64,000 nt of DNA, from NCBI RefSeq assembly GCF_030052815.1, contig NC_079505.1, positions 61,873,309-61,937,308 of the forward strand, given 5' to 3'. This stretch comes from Hevea brasiliensis. Its lineage: Eukaryota; Streptophyta; Magnoliopsida; Malpighiales; Euphorbiaceae. Made by a program: the position numbers and the translations under genes. Shown here one piece after another: positions 34,327-45,413 of the stretch. Numbering within the stretch: the first letter of the stretch is position 1; every line of letters begins with the position of its first letter. The notes beneath the pieces were generated by a model. The model was given only the letters and a program-made list of their open reading frames with translations. It made no database searches and had not been told where the DNA came from.

Positions 34327-37300
34327 TGTAACGCCTTCACTTTAGATAGTCTATGCATTCTACTATTCCGATGACTAATGTTTATTCTGACAGCCAGGAT
34401 GTTTGAAGCTACACTCAAACTAGAGTGAGAAAACATAAATTGACCAAATACATGCTAAGTAAAATTAAAGAAAAGTAAAAGAAGTGAAGTACTACTCGGT
34501 TAAACGAGCCGGGGTCACAGCGATGGGTGACCGTACTGTGAAGCGACTGCAAAGACAGTTGCTAACCCTTGACCCATGAGGAATCCTATGACATAAATAT
34601 TTTGGATTAAATGGAAGGTTTTATGAGACATAAATGACATTATAAATGCCAAGGAAAATTTAGAAAAATTTATTTATCAGTACAGACCAAAAATAACCGA
34701 TGAGCCTAGTGAAAGGCATTTTGGTTATTTTAACCCCAGAGTTAAATTTTGACCTAAATGTCAATTAAAATGCTTAGGATCAAAACACAAAAAATAAATT
34801 AAATTATGAAAAGGACAATGGAAAATGGAAAAAGAAAAGAAAAGAAATAAGATTTATAGCATGGGCATGATGTCATAATGACATCATTTAATTTAATCAA
34901 CCAATGAGAATTTAACAAGCATATACAAGGGATAAAGGAGACATAAAAATGGGTTAAATTAATTAAAAAGCACTTATCTTTTTCCTTCCTCTTTGTTATG
35001 GTCGAACCACTCCCTTCCGAATCTCCATTGAAGCTCTTCCATTCAAGCTTCCAACCCCATCAATTCTCTCCATGAAATCTCATAGTCCCTTCATTAAAAC
35101 TCACTTTTAAGCCTTGGGGAATTTACTAGTAGCAACAAGAAGTAGAAATTTTGAAGTTTAACAAGTCCAAGAAGTGCTTACAAGAGGTTAGTGCCTAAAC
35201 AAGTTTCTTTATTCTTTAACTAGCTTAGGCATGTTAACTTAAGTATAAATTTTATGAAATTAAAAGAAAACTTGGAGTATGTAGAAATTTGATTTTTGGC
35301 AGCCATGATGTAAAGTGGGAATTGATGCTTTTAATTGATATAAATTAGCTTAGTGATGTTGATTGATGAGTTTATATATATTGGAAGTGAAATTGTATTG
35401 AATTTGTATGGTGTTGGGAATATTGAGTTAGGGTTTTGACCTAATTTTGGTACTTTTACATTATGGCATGAAATTGAGCACGTTAAGATGAATTGTTCAT
35501 CATTTGAAGTGCTATGAATGAGAAATGAACTTTGGGAGTTGGGAGGATTTGAAATTGGGAGTGCAATTTCTCTTGCAGGAAATTCAAACCTATGAGTCTT
35601 ATGAGGTTTTTGAACCATAATTAGAGTTATGTTGCTCCAATTTGTATGAGGCCAATTGGAGATGAAACAAGGGTCATAATGCCCATTTTTCATGAAGAAA
35701 TCATGCCCAAAAACTGTCCCTAACTCGGCCTAAAATTGACTTGAATCCGGGTAACCCTAATTTGGACCTGAAAAAAATGACCAAATGAATAGTAAATATT
35801 CAAATGGCCATAACTCAAACTAGGAAGGTCAGAATGACTTGATTCTTGAACCATTGGAAAAGTTAGACATAGGAGCAAATTTTTCATGGAGAACGTAGAA
35901 TCCACATCTGCCTCTACCCAAGTCAAATTGTTAGCACAATTTAGATCAACAAAACTGTCCAGAACCAATCTGCCCAAAATTTGTTGGACATAAGTTTACC
36001 CGACCAGTTTTGGCAAAAATGCCATAACTTGGTCTACAAAATTGCAAATGCAATGAAACCAATGCTAAAAATTTTATAAGACATAGATCTAAAATATTGG
36101 TGTTTGGACCAAAGCCCAGAACCAGATAAAACTAAGTCAAATTGTCAGAACAAATTAGTACACCAAATCTTGAAATTTGCCTCAACCACCACCTGACCCC
36201 AAAATAGAATTTATATCATAACTTTCACTAGAAAATTCCAAATGGGATGAACCAAACTGTTATGGAAACCTAAGAGGTAGGGCTTCAACTTTGATTTAGA
36301 AATTTTTCTCAAAATTTTAGTGTAAGAATCCTAAAATGAGAGTCAAAACTACTGACCTGAACTTGGAATCCTGTAGACACAGGGTACCTGAGTCCAGGCT
36401 AGTTAATTTGCTATAATTTGCTATAATTAACACTACAAGATCTAAAAAATTGTAATTCAAAATTCTGAGTAATCATAAGACATAGAGTAACAACTTCTAT
36501 GAAGAACATCAGGCCTAAAAGTGGCTGTAACATGTCCAAATAATTAGGAAAAATTGACTCCAGAATCTGCCTAGTTCTGGAACTTGAATGAGTTAAGGAA
36601 CCAGTTTTGGTTATTTGACTATAACTTGAGTTCTAAAACTCCAAATGACATGATTCAAAAAGAAAAACAAAGAAAGACATAGAGAGAACTTCCATGAAGG
36701 AAGTGTAGCCAACAGTGGCCACATCTTGGCCAATTTGCTAGGAGAATATAAGACACCAAATCTGGACCTAAAGAAAGGTTCAAGATATTATATGATACAT
36801 GACATGTAAATTACCTATATAAATTGCTAAATGTATAAGCTGCATGAAAATGAAGGGGGAACCTATTTTCCCATTATAAATTGACATCAAACTACTATAA
36901 AGCACTAATAGTGCATGACATGAAATGATAAGTCATAAGTAATTAATAATACTAATTTGCCCAAAGTATACCTAGACTTATTTATATAGCATGGATCAAT
37001 TGGTATACCAATTAGGAACTACATATTGCAGTACTACCCATAAAAATAATCATTGATAGACAATATATATCTAATATGATTGTTCTACAGGCTTTATGCC
37101 TGCCCATTGGCCATTGTGCCTGACTTTATTTCTGGCTTTATGTCTGCCCGCTGGCCTTGTGCTTGACATGACAAATGTATACATGTTAGACATATGGATG
37201 TCTAACTAGTATACTCCCGTGTATCCAGTCTTTATAGTCTGTCATAGGTTACTTAAGCACAGATATGAGTAAGAAATCTAAAATTTAAATAAATACATGA

Positions 37301-38066
37301 GAAGGCTATTAATGTGAATTTAATAAGATCGAATATATGAAACATGATGAAAAGATTCCAATTAATTTAATTGTTCCAAATTTCTATAAACATGTAAAAG
37401 ACTTTAACTCCTAAAATTCTATATTTCTTTATATAATAATTATTTTAATTATATAGTTATTTTTATTTTTAAATTATGCACCACTAAGCATTATACTTAG
37501 CGCGTTGGTTTTTCGATCGCGTAGGTACAGGAGACCACTAACAGCCGCAGTAGAGCTTAGACAGGACTTTGATCAGACCTGCTACAGTGTCAGTGTCACC
37601 TCAGCAGTCCGTTTTGGTAGGGCTCATGTAAATTTAGATTTTGCATTTTGATCATTGTACACAAGTAAATGTTATAAATTATTTTGAGACATGTAATTAA
37701 ATTTTGGATTGTATATAATTATACATTATTATATGTAATGTTATGTGAATGAAATGAAAGTTTATTTTCTTGAAAATTTTATGAGTAATGATATGATATA
37801 GTACATGAATAATTGATATGAGAAATGATGTGATGAAATGGATATAATTGATTTTAAAAGGTAAATAAGGAAACCCACCATGCACTAATAAAACAGGGGA
37901 GACTCTGTCTAAGTCTCCACAAAAATACGATGTGATAAAAAAAATTTTACACGTAAGATAATATAATTAAATTAATATTGTACACGATAAGACAGTACAG
38001 GGTGCTCCGGCACCGAATGTAGCATACCTTGGTCAGCTACATTGTAGACAGGTGAGGGGTGTTACA
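34327..38066 (+). mobile_element. G3: solo LTR of the long-LTR gypsy family (3740 bp)
   Basis: TGTAACGCC...GGGGTGTTACA, flanked by perfect 5-bp duplications ACCCG (34322-34326 and 38067-38071). The uninterrupted target (gacccgtgtactttg) is seen at 21310-21325 in the other LTR of Athila B. The start (actcggttaaacgagccgg..cagcgatggg) matches reversed inner LTR sequence of G2, and the end matches G0 and G2. There is no internal region. ORFs inside are short and unsupported. A series of degenerate repeats occupies about 35690-36760. Confidence 0.93.
35690..36760 (+). repeat. Degenerate tandem repeats inside the G3 LTR
   Basis: At least five units of about 130-250 bp share the order 'cataactt...ctaaaa.tccaaatg..atgaa', 'taagacatagag..aacaactt', 'catgaagaac' and 'ggcctaaaa'. 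Examples begin near 35808, 36020, 36215, 36410 and 36610. Similar units occur reversed in the G1 and G2 LTRs (about 5880-6240 and 13080-13400), so they are an old component of this LTR family. Confidence 0.6.
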
Positions 38067-38312
38067 ACCCGTGTACTTTGTATCAGTAGCTTTTCTCAAT
38101 CCTTTGACCTTTCTAAGTTTACTTCTGTACTCCTATGCACTGGAACTTCACCCAAATACCTGAAATGATGCAGAAAATATGGAATTTAGAGCTTGGCAAT
38201 GGAATTTACAGAAGTTAATGAAATTAATGGTTATGCATGAGATTACTATTCTAAATTCTATGAAATATTATACAAATGTACTTAAAAACATCTATATAAT
38301 ACAAGTGTATCA

Positions 38313-38790
38313 CAAACCTTGAGGGGAAATATTTAAAATTGCTAGAGAGAGATTTTTGTCATAAAACTCATCCTTTATAGTCAATATATTTTAAAAATGC
38401 AGTTTTAGAAAATATTTAGAAAACTTTTTTGAATTTTTTGTTTGGGAACAAAACAATTTGAGAATTTTTCATCAAACTATTTTGAGAAAGTATTTCTTAA
38501 GAAGAACTGTCTCATTTCTCCAAGGTTTTTTAAATAGGTTTAGAAGTCATACCTTGCTGGGTTTGTAGAGTCTGAACCAATGAGATGTTTTGTAATGCCA
38601 AAAGTAGTTCTGGAGATTTGGATAGCAATTCTATCCATTCTTGGATTTGTAACTATTTTTATAGTGAATAGTTTGTAAGGTCTTTGTCTTCTTCATTTAC
38701 TATATCAATACATGATCTGATAGGTTAGCTTGAAGAAGTTGGCTTTGTAGGGTTTGGATTTTCTAGGTTTTGAGCTATGGCTTTTCTTTG
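38313..38790 (-). pseudogene. Caulimovirid polyprotein region after RNase H
   Basis: The minus strand encodes short recognisable pieces such as IQEWIELLSKSPELLLALQN (near 38650-38590) and SLAILNIFPQGL at the very border. Such a C-terminal segment follows RNase H in petuvirus-like polyproteins. I assign no function. The region is cut at 38313 by Athila B. Confidence 0.5.
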
Positions 38791-39535
38791 TTTTTCCGAA
38801 CCATCAGGCTCTGTTTTGAATAAAATCTCTATTTAGAAAGTCTGGAATGGAATTTGTATCTCTTTTAATAAATTCAATGTCAAAATAAAAAATACTAAGG
38901 ATTGCTTGTCATATTGTAAAAATTTGTTCAGAGGCAATGTTTTGAACATCTTTTTATAAAACTTCTTTTGTTGATTTACAGTCAATGCGAAGTAAAAACT
39001 TTTGATTGAGTAAATCGCTTTGAAATTTTGTAATACACATGACAATTGAAAGAATTTCGCTTTTAATGGTTGAATAATTCTTTTGGCAATTATTCTAATG
39101 TGCAGAATAAAATTGTACTGTGCATTCCCTCCCATTTTGAACTTTTTTGAAAATACCACCATATCATAACTTTAAGGCATCTATTTCAACTACCTTAGGA
39201 GCTAAAGGATCTGCTAGATATAGATAAGGAATATTTTGGATCTATTTGATGATCTGGTGAACAACTTTAGTGTGCTATTTTGTCTAAGGAGCAGATTTTT
39301 CTTTTAACCTATCATGTAAAGATTTTGCTAGACGGTTAATATTTGGACAAAAATCTAAGACATAGTTGAGACTTTTTCAAAATCTTTGCAATTAAGTTTT
39401 GTCTAAGATTTTATCAGGAAATTTATTTGTGAATTCTAAAGATCTCTCAATAGGTGTTAGAGTTCCTTGGGTGATGTAATGTCAAAGGAATCTAATTTTG
39501 GTTTGGAAAAGAGAAATATTTGATTTGGAGACAAC
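38791..39535 (-). pseudogene. Caulimovirid RT C-terminal part and RNase H
   Basis: A frame at about 39570-39485 reads TFFYIVKKNGLVVSKSNISL, the RT thumb-side region. Pieces of the connection domain (RLAKSLHD, near 39330) and RNase H (NCQKNYSTIK, CITKFQSDL near 39090-39010; PDFL near 38845) follow in changing frames. The longest open stretch, 39162-38833, is partly out of frame with the conserved pieces. RNase H would degrade pregenomic RNA during replication; it is decayed here. Confidence 0.7.
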
Positions 39536-40180
39536 TAATCCATTCTTTTTGACAATATAGAAGAATGTTTTGAGCGTTTGAAATGTCGCTCAATAAAATT
39601 GGAAAAGATGAGAACATCATCTATATAGACAATGCAAATTTTGGAATAAGGGCTAAAAATCTCATTCATAATCCTTTGGAATTCTGATGGAGTATTTTTC
39701 AAGCTAAATATCATAACTGTCCATTCATATTGTCCTAAGGGCACTATGAATGCAGTTTTATATCTATCTTTTAGATCAATTTATATTTTCCAAAATCCTG
39801 ATTTCATGTCAAATTTTGAAAATAAAAATACAAAGTGTAATTTTTGTAAAAGGTCTTTTTTATTTGGAATAGTGTACCTAATCCATCAAGAGTTTTGTTT
39901 AGAGGTTTGTAATTGATCACCAATCTTGGAGTTCCTTTTTCTATTTCTGAGTTTTTATTTATGTAGAAAGCTACACAACTCCAGGGTGATCTAGATTTTG
40001 TAATTAATCCTTTTGATTCTATGTCTTGAATTTTCATTCGGCAATGTTGTTCAAGATCAATATTCATTTGGATTGATCTGGCTTTTGTAGGAATTTGATT
40101 TTCATTAAAATCCTTTTCATATGGTAAATCAACCATATATTGTTTTCTGTTCCAAAAAGTATTTGGCAAATCAGGACAAA
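39535..40180 (-). pseudogene. Caulimovirid reverse transcriptase
   Basis: Two open pieces. 40169-39804 has DLEQHCRMKIQDIESKGLI, SRSPWSCVAFYINK and GTPRLVINYKPLNK, the fingers/palm of caulimovirid RT. 39744-39535 has MPLGQYEWTVMIFSLKNTPSEFQ and ICIVYIDDVLIFSN, with the YxDD catalytic motif intact as YIDD. Between them (about 39800-39745) the frame is lost near the first catalytic Asp (expected in the FDxKSGFWQI-like motif; FYFQNLT is what remains). RT copies pregenomic RNA into DNA. The enzyme is broken here. Confidence 0.85.
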
Positions 40181-40247
40181 CTCTTTTTCAATTTGGGCAT
40201 TGAAATCATATATTTCTTGTTTTATCAAGTCATTTTGTAACTGATGT

Positions 40248-40780
40248 TCAATCTTTTATAAAGAAATATCTTATTTTAAAAACTGAGATATTTTTTTTTC
40301 CTTTTATTAAAACACTAATCTCATTCTTATAAATAAAGTAGGCTTTTATAAGATTGAGATTCCTGGTCTTTAGTTTTTCTATAAAAGAGAATACAATAAT
40401 TTTTTTTTTGAAAGAAATACTATCATAGTTAACTTTATAGGGAGTTATCAAGTTAATGAAGGGAGTCCCGAAGATTACACTATGATGGATATCTCTTACT
40501 AGAATAAAAGAGGTTTTGATCAAAAAGTCATTATTAGCTATAGATGCTTCAGTTTTGTAGCTAATAGACATTTTTAAATTATTTGCAGCTGAAAGTTTTT
40601 CATTGGTTTTTCATGAAATTGTTTTGGAACTATTCATTCTTTGATATAATTTAAATCTGCTCCTATATCAAAAAAGGCAATTATGTTAATTTTGAAGTCT
40701 TTGAAGAAAATGATTGTAATTTGTACTAAATATTTTCTAGAAGTAATCGATTTAAAGTCAAAGAGAAAATCTTCTGGAAT
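40248..40780 (-). pseudogene. Caulimovirid aspartic protease region
   Basis: 40571-40248 encodes ASIANNDFLIKTSFILVRDIHHSVIFGTPFINLITPYKV; the IFGTPFINLI segment is the second conserved strand of caulimovirid proteases. Further upstream (40780-40600) pieces such as IKTSKL and FLI-stop-EQI mark the first half, interrupted by stops; I cannot point to an intact D-T/S-G. The protease cleaves the coat-polymerase polyprotein. Stops make this copy inactive. Confidence 0.72.
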
Positions 40781-41420
40781 ATTTTCTAAATTTTCTAAGT
40801 TTTGAGCTTCCTCTTCATCTTCAGATCCTTCATGGGTTTGTTTTAAAAGTAAAGTTTGGAGAATTTTTTAATCTTCTGTCTATTTTTTTTTTCAAAGTTT
40901 TGAGTTCAATTTTTATTATTTTTATTTCCTCTTGGAGACTTTGGATGGTCACTAGTTATTTTGAAGCTTTTTTCCTTCAAAGTATGGACATGAGATCATA
41001 TGTGTTTGTACTTATGGATGGTAGAAGTGAAGGTGTTTATACTAATTTTTCTTTAAAAGATTTAAGCAGCTTGTCCAAAAACTCCTTTTGTATTTAGGGA
41101 TTTTTAACATGTTTCAAGACTTCAAAGATAAACTCTTGGTCCTTTCAAATCATGTTGGCTTGTTTTGTATCTAGAGATTCTGAAAAAAAAAAAAAAAAAG
41201 GTTAGAACTAGAAAAGGAAGTTACTAACTCATCTACTTGTAAGGCTTCATTGTCTTCAGTAAGTTCTGAAGAACTAGTTTTATTTTCAATTGTTTCCACT
41301 AAAATAGAGGTTATTTTGTTAATAACTTCTTCTTCTAGTTGAAGTTCCTGGAGTTTTCTGTTTATTTTGCAATATTTGGAGTTCTTACCACATTTGTAAC
41401 AGGTGACATTTTGTAAGTTT
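40781..41420 (-). pseudogene. Caulimovirid coat C-terminus: zinc knuckle and acidic linker
   Basis: At about 41409-41345 the minus strand reads CYKCGKNSKYCKINRKLQEL. A caulimovirid CX2CX4HX4C knuckle is expected, but the His-containing part is missing and the spacing is shortened. An acidic, serine-rich segment follows (VETIENKTSSSELTEDNEAL), then a homopolymer tract (41180-41198) that causes a frame change, and stop-rich sequence toward the protease. The knuckle binds nucleic acid in the family. Confidence 0.68.
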
Positions 41421-42060
41421 GTTTTGGGTCTAGGATTGGTTTTACTAGTCCTAGAGTTCTTTTTTGAATTTTTTTACTAGTGTTGTTGTAATAAGAGTCT
41501 TGTTGGGGCTTTAGAGGTTTTTTATGGAATGATTTTTTCTAGGGTTTTCTGCTAAAAGTTTTTCCATAATCTGGAGTTGGGTTTTTGGTACTTATATCAA
41601 ATAGTTTATAGAAAGATCCTAGTTCCTGGTGAGTTTTCCTCATTTCCCACTTTAAGTGTTTTTGTAATTTCAAATCTTGACAAATCTTCAAACCTTCTTT
41701 CTGGGTGAGACTAACTAGTTCACCATAGGTTAACAGATTGTAAGGGATTGAGCTTCCAAAAGCTTCTTTGATTTTATTTCTGACCTTTTCTCCTAAAAGT
41801 GTGGGAAGTCCAACTAGGAATTTTTCTTTCCAGAAAGGCTGGTTTGAATTTTCCCTAAGCATTACCCTAGTGAGAAAGGTGTTTTTGTAATATTGGAAGT
41901 CACTAAGCTTTTTGCATCTAAGGTTTGAAAGTAACTCAGTGTTTTTATCTTTGAGATGAGAAGGATCACCTATAAAACCTAAGCATATGGTGACAATTAG
42001 GGTGGCAACTGCATCCTGAATTGTTTGTCAGTTTTGATTGGCCCTAAGATTTCCATTTGT
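41421..42060 (-). pseudogene. Caulimovirid coat protein, C-terminal half
   Basis: Frame pieces QDAVATLIVTICLGFIGDPSHL, LLSNLRCKKLSDFQYYKNTFLTR (about 42030-41870) and then the open 107-residue stretch 41862-41539: ENSNQPFWKEKFLVGLPTLLGEKVRNKIKEAFG, SIPYNLLTYGELVSLTQKEGL. These are the conserved coat/gag-like domain of petuvirus-type caulimovirids. The N-terminal half ends at the inversion point near 42060. Translation would be disrupted by at least one stop between N-terminal pieces. Confidence 0.75.
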
Positions 42061-42065
42061 TGTTG

Positions 42066-42240
42066 GAGAGTAAGATGGTAGTCAAAGACCTAACATTCTA
42101 ACTCAGTCAAAATTCAATGCCTCCAATGTCTATGAATGGAATATAGATGATATGTCTAAATCCAATTTCCTTAGTTTGCTCTAACAAATGACCATGGCAG
42201 CAAATACTTACAAAACCCAATCAGGTACCCTAGCTAAACC
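42066..42240 (+). pseudogene. Caulimovirid coat fragment, plus-strand copy
   Basis: Encodes LTQSKFNASNVYEWNIDDMS and QMTMAANTYKTQSG on the plus strand, with a TAA between SLL and QMTM. It is the same part of the coat gene as 53990-54182, and that copy has the same TAA at the same codon. It stands head to head with the minus-strand coat half to its left. Confidence 0.78.
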
Positions 42241-42386
42241 CAATTAGAGCCATGGGGGTGTAGCAGTTATATTGTTAATAGGATTTTGCTTTTTGAAAAT
42301 TTGTTTGCTTAAAGGTACAATTTTTCTAAGATAATTGTGCTAGGTTTAGATATGATAGTAAGTCCCTCTGTGAGGCAGTTAAGTTA
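42241..42386 (+). other. Probable viral noncoding sequence left of C1
   Basis: AT-rich with no ORF. It continues after C1 at 51889, where about 60 bp of noncoding sequence leads into the movement-protein region, so it may be the viral leader. I see no PBS in it. Confidence 0.4.
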
Positions 42387-44493
42387 TGGAGGAACGGAAG
42401 CGTGAAAAATACAAGTTTATACCATTCAATTCAAAAATTTTCACCTAGGGTCACATGCATCATGCAAGATTTATTTTTAACTATTTGATTTCAATAATAA
42501 ACAACATATTAAAACTCTTTTAATATGTTTTTGGATCTGTATTTGCCATTTAAGATTTTAAAATTAATCAGATTAATTTTAGAACCCTAGATTAAATCAA
42601 GAATGATTACAATAATCTTTTGATACACTGCAGCGTATTTGCGCCTTTGAGATTCGTCTTCAGGACACCAAATGTTGTCCCTCTAGCTTGTCCACACCAA
42701 GAACACCTATGGCAGCCCTTGAACAGCTTGTAAAGCTTTTTCTATTAATTAGAAATTCAAGTTCTGCCTTTTAAGAGATTAGAGATGTAAACAGGACACT
42801 AGAAACAATTTCTAGTATTTTTAATTCAAGAGATTGATGGCTAATCTCTTTGAATTGATGAGAGATGAAGATGAAGAGGGGGAGAGCTTCAAAATGGCAT
42901 GAAAAAGGAGTGTGGCTGCTGGTTGTTTTTTATTTTCTCATAACAACACTTATATAGCTAGGTTAACACATTAAACCCTTGCCACATGTCACCCTTTGAT
43001 TAGCTCTAGGTTTAAGTGACCCAATCACATTGTGCCAAGTGTCAAACCTATATTTAATCCTAATTTTAATCATCTTACATGATTAAAAGACATTTGGCAA
43101 GCTTATGTGTAATGCCATGCGTCACCATCTCATGGTGCCACGTGTCACACTGCGAAATGACTAAAATGCCCCTGTGTCTTAATTTTGAGTTCTTAACCCA
43201 AAAGAATTATTTCTCTTCTTCTAATTAATTTATATCAAATATAAATTAATTAATTAATCTCTATTAATTAATTTCTCATTAATTAAATTCATATTTAAAC
43301 ACTATAAATATAAATTTAACTTATACTATACATCTAATAATCTAGATTTGGTTTCAAGTCATGCTAAGGACTTTGCAATCTAATTGCAAACCATACCTAT
43401 TTAATTAATCAATTAAACTTTTTAATTAATCAATTAAATCATATTTAATTAGGTGATAACTTATGTATGTGTGTGACTCACTAGGCTCATCACTAATTGG
43501 CAATGAGACATGATATCAACTCTTAATATCATCAGAACTCTTTCTTACCATAAATGATTTCTCTAAATCATTTTATGCACCTCATAGACCATGGTTAATA
43601 CCTAGCATAGCATGCCATGGCTACCCAATTAGTAATAAGGTTTACCTTAAATGAACTTATAATCATATGTTACCATGCACTAGAATCTCTCTGTTACAAA
43701 ATCCCAACTTAAGCTGGAGTCATGGTTTATGTCAAACTCCATTTGCTATGAATATTATGTTCTCTTTTAATTCCAGTTCTTGATTAAAAAGATTTTCTCA
43801 TCAGAAACTCTTTTCTGATTAAATCTATCTGTCCTGGCCAGGAACTTGAAACATCAAGAACAATTAAATAAACATAGGATTTTATCTCTATTTACTTAGA
43901 GGAACAGATTCCATTTTGATCAATACCTATCTCCATATATAACTAGTAGGAGCCAACACATGCCCACATACCCATACACAGTACAAGTATGAAAGCAGTA
44001 TCAAACTCAAACTACCTATATATAAGATAATTGTGCTATCTCAGGTCTAAAGATTATATGCACTAATATGATTTATGACAAAACATTGACAAGAGTAAAC
44101 TCCATGTGATTGTTATAAGTATCACTGGTTCGGCTTACTTATCATTTATAAGTACCTATCATGTTTGTCATATGGCATGAGACTCACCATTCCATCTTAT
44201 TTATATCTCATATAAATAACTTGGAAACAAACATGAATACAAACTTTCTGGATAAGTTATGTCCTTATTATGAAGTATCCTCAATTGTGAACCTATTTAT
44301 GATACTTTGTGCTAGAAATAATGTCACTCATATTCTTAACAACTTAAGAATAATATTTCTAACAAAATATCAATGGACCTTCTCTATTACACATAAATAT
44401 ATTATGTAAATGGAAAAGTGGAAAAGCCTTTTATTAATAAAAATATGTACAAGATACATACTAAATGATATGCTCTAGGGCATACTACTAATA
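42387..44493 (-). repeat. 3' LTR of C1
   Basis: Matches 49782-51888 over its whole length, with about 4% difference by eye. The outer end reads TGGAGGAACGG; the inner end is ctaata rather than ctaaca, a mutated TG terminus on the element strand. A TATA box (TATATAAG, minus strand) is at 42949-42956. Confidence 0.92.
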
Positions 44494-44506
44494 ATCTCCC
44501 ACTAGC
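44494..44506 (-). other. Polypurine tract of C1
   Basis: Minus strand gctagtgggagat, directly before the 3' LTR. It is identical to the tract of C2 at 56302-56314. Confidence 0.8.
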
Positions 44507-44561
44507 ACTAGAACCATTCATTACAATATCTTAGACCTATCTTCTCAAGATGTCAGTCTAG

Positions 44562-45413
44562 CTAAGTCTGTGACATAGGCTTAGTGAATGGATCAGCTGG
44601 ATTTTCAGCTGATGCTATTTTCTGCATGGCTACATCGCCTCGCCCAACTATTTCTCTAATAATGTGGTAGTGCCTTTCTATGTGTTTGGATTTTTTGTGA
44701 GACCTTGGTTCCTTAGCCTGTATGACTGCTCCATTGTTGTCACAGTGTAGTGGAACTGCTGACTCAATGGAAGGAACTACTGCAAGTTCTGTCAAGAACT
44801 TCTTTACCCAAACAGCTTCCTTTGCAGCACCTGATGCAGCAATATACTCAGCCTCTGTAGTGCAATCTGCAGTCGTGCTCTATTTGGAACTCTTCCAACT
44901 GACTGCACCTCCATTACAAATGAACACATATCCAGATGTAGACTTTCTATCATCGATATCTAATTGGAAATCAGAATCAGTATAACCATCCAATTGCAAG
45001 TCTCCACCTCCATTGATCAAGAATAAATCCTTAGTTCTTCTCAAGTACTTAAGGATATTCTTGACTGCTATCCAATGTTCCAAACCTAGATTGGATTGAT
45101 ACCTGGTAGTCAAACAAACAGCATATGTGATATCCAGCCTAGTACACAACATTGCATACATTAAACTTCCAATAACCGAAGCATATGGAATCCTGGCTAT
45201 TTTATCTCTTTCTTCAGGTGTCTTTGGAGACATCTCTTTAGAAAGATGGATACCATGTCTCACTGGTAACAATCTTGTCTTAGAATCAAGCATGTTAAAC
45301 CTCTTTAACACCTTTTCCAAGTATAAACTTTGGGATAAACCAATTATTCTTTTCACTCTATCTCTATAGATGCGAATCCCAAGAATATAGGTTGCCTCCC
45401 CTAAGTCTTTCAT
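44562..45413 (-). pseudogene. C1 RT C-terminal part and RNase H
   Basis: The 177-residue frame from 45413 starts inside RT (MKDLGEATYILGIRIYRD) and runs through YLEKVLKRFNMLDSK, SVIGSLMYAMLCTRLDITYAV into RNase H, GYTDSDFQLDIDDRKSTSGYVF (catalytic Asp present). A stop follows SWKSSK; the frame continues as TTEAEYIAAS (Glu) and 44795-44562 with VPLHCDNNGAVIQAKEP (Asp), KHIERHYHIIRE and ADPFTKPM. Two stops near the end and the upstream frameshift at about 45413 prevent a full product. Confidence 0.88.

Larger units (their letters stand above)
20057..38312 (-). mobile_element. Athila B: nearly full-length, decayed Athila (Ty3/gypsy)
   Basis: Minus-strand order: 5' LTR (38312 to 32946, split by G3), tRNA-Asp type PBS, gag, protease, RT (split from protease by a copia solo LTR), RNase H, integrase, Athila ORF, purine tract, 3' LTR (21555 to 20057). 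Without the two insertions it would be about 12.4 kb, normal for Athila. The 3' LTR lacks about 105 bp at its outer end, so no TSD can be scored. Frameshifts, stops and an RT active-site change show that it is dead. Confidence 0.9.
32946..38312 (-). repeat. 5' LTR of Athila B, split by solo LTR G3
   Basis: 32946-34326 plus 38072-38312 make a 1622 bp LTR with ends TGATACACTTG...CCAGCAAACA on the minus strand. It matches LTR A and the 3' LTR of B, including a TATA box and the palindromic motif field (33990-34326). The viral sequence begins directly to the right at 38313. Confidence 0.9.
38313..42386 (-). mobile_element. Endogenous caulimovirid, left arm (mostly minus strand)
   Basis: Minus-strand order from 42060 leftward: coat C-terminal part, zinc knuckle, protease, RT, RNase H, then about 0.5 kb of downstream polyprotein sequence. 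At about 42060 the orientation flips: 42066-42240 is coat N-terminal coding sequence on the plus strand, followed by noncoding sequence. The gene set, the VYIDD-type RT and the coat 'KKLSDFQYY' style are those of plant pararetroviruses (Caulimoviridae, petuvirus/florendovirus-like). Stops and frameshifts are numerous, so this is an old, non-infectious copy. Confidence 0.82.

Noticed and set aside
35331..35977. ORFs of 120 and 85 residues on the minus strand
   Set aside because: They lie within solo LTR G3, antisense to it, with low-complexity composition and no domain.
41180..41198. Poly-A run as a retrogene or SINE/LINE tail
   Set aside because: It sits inside decayed viral coding sequence with no LINE/SINE body or TSD next to it; probably homopolymer slippage.
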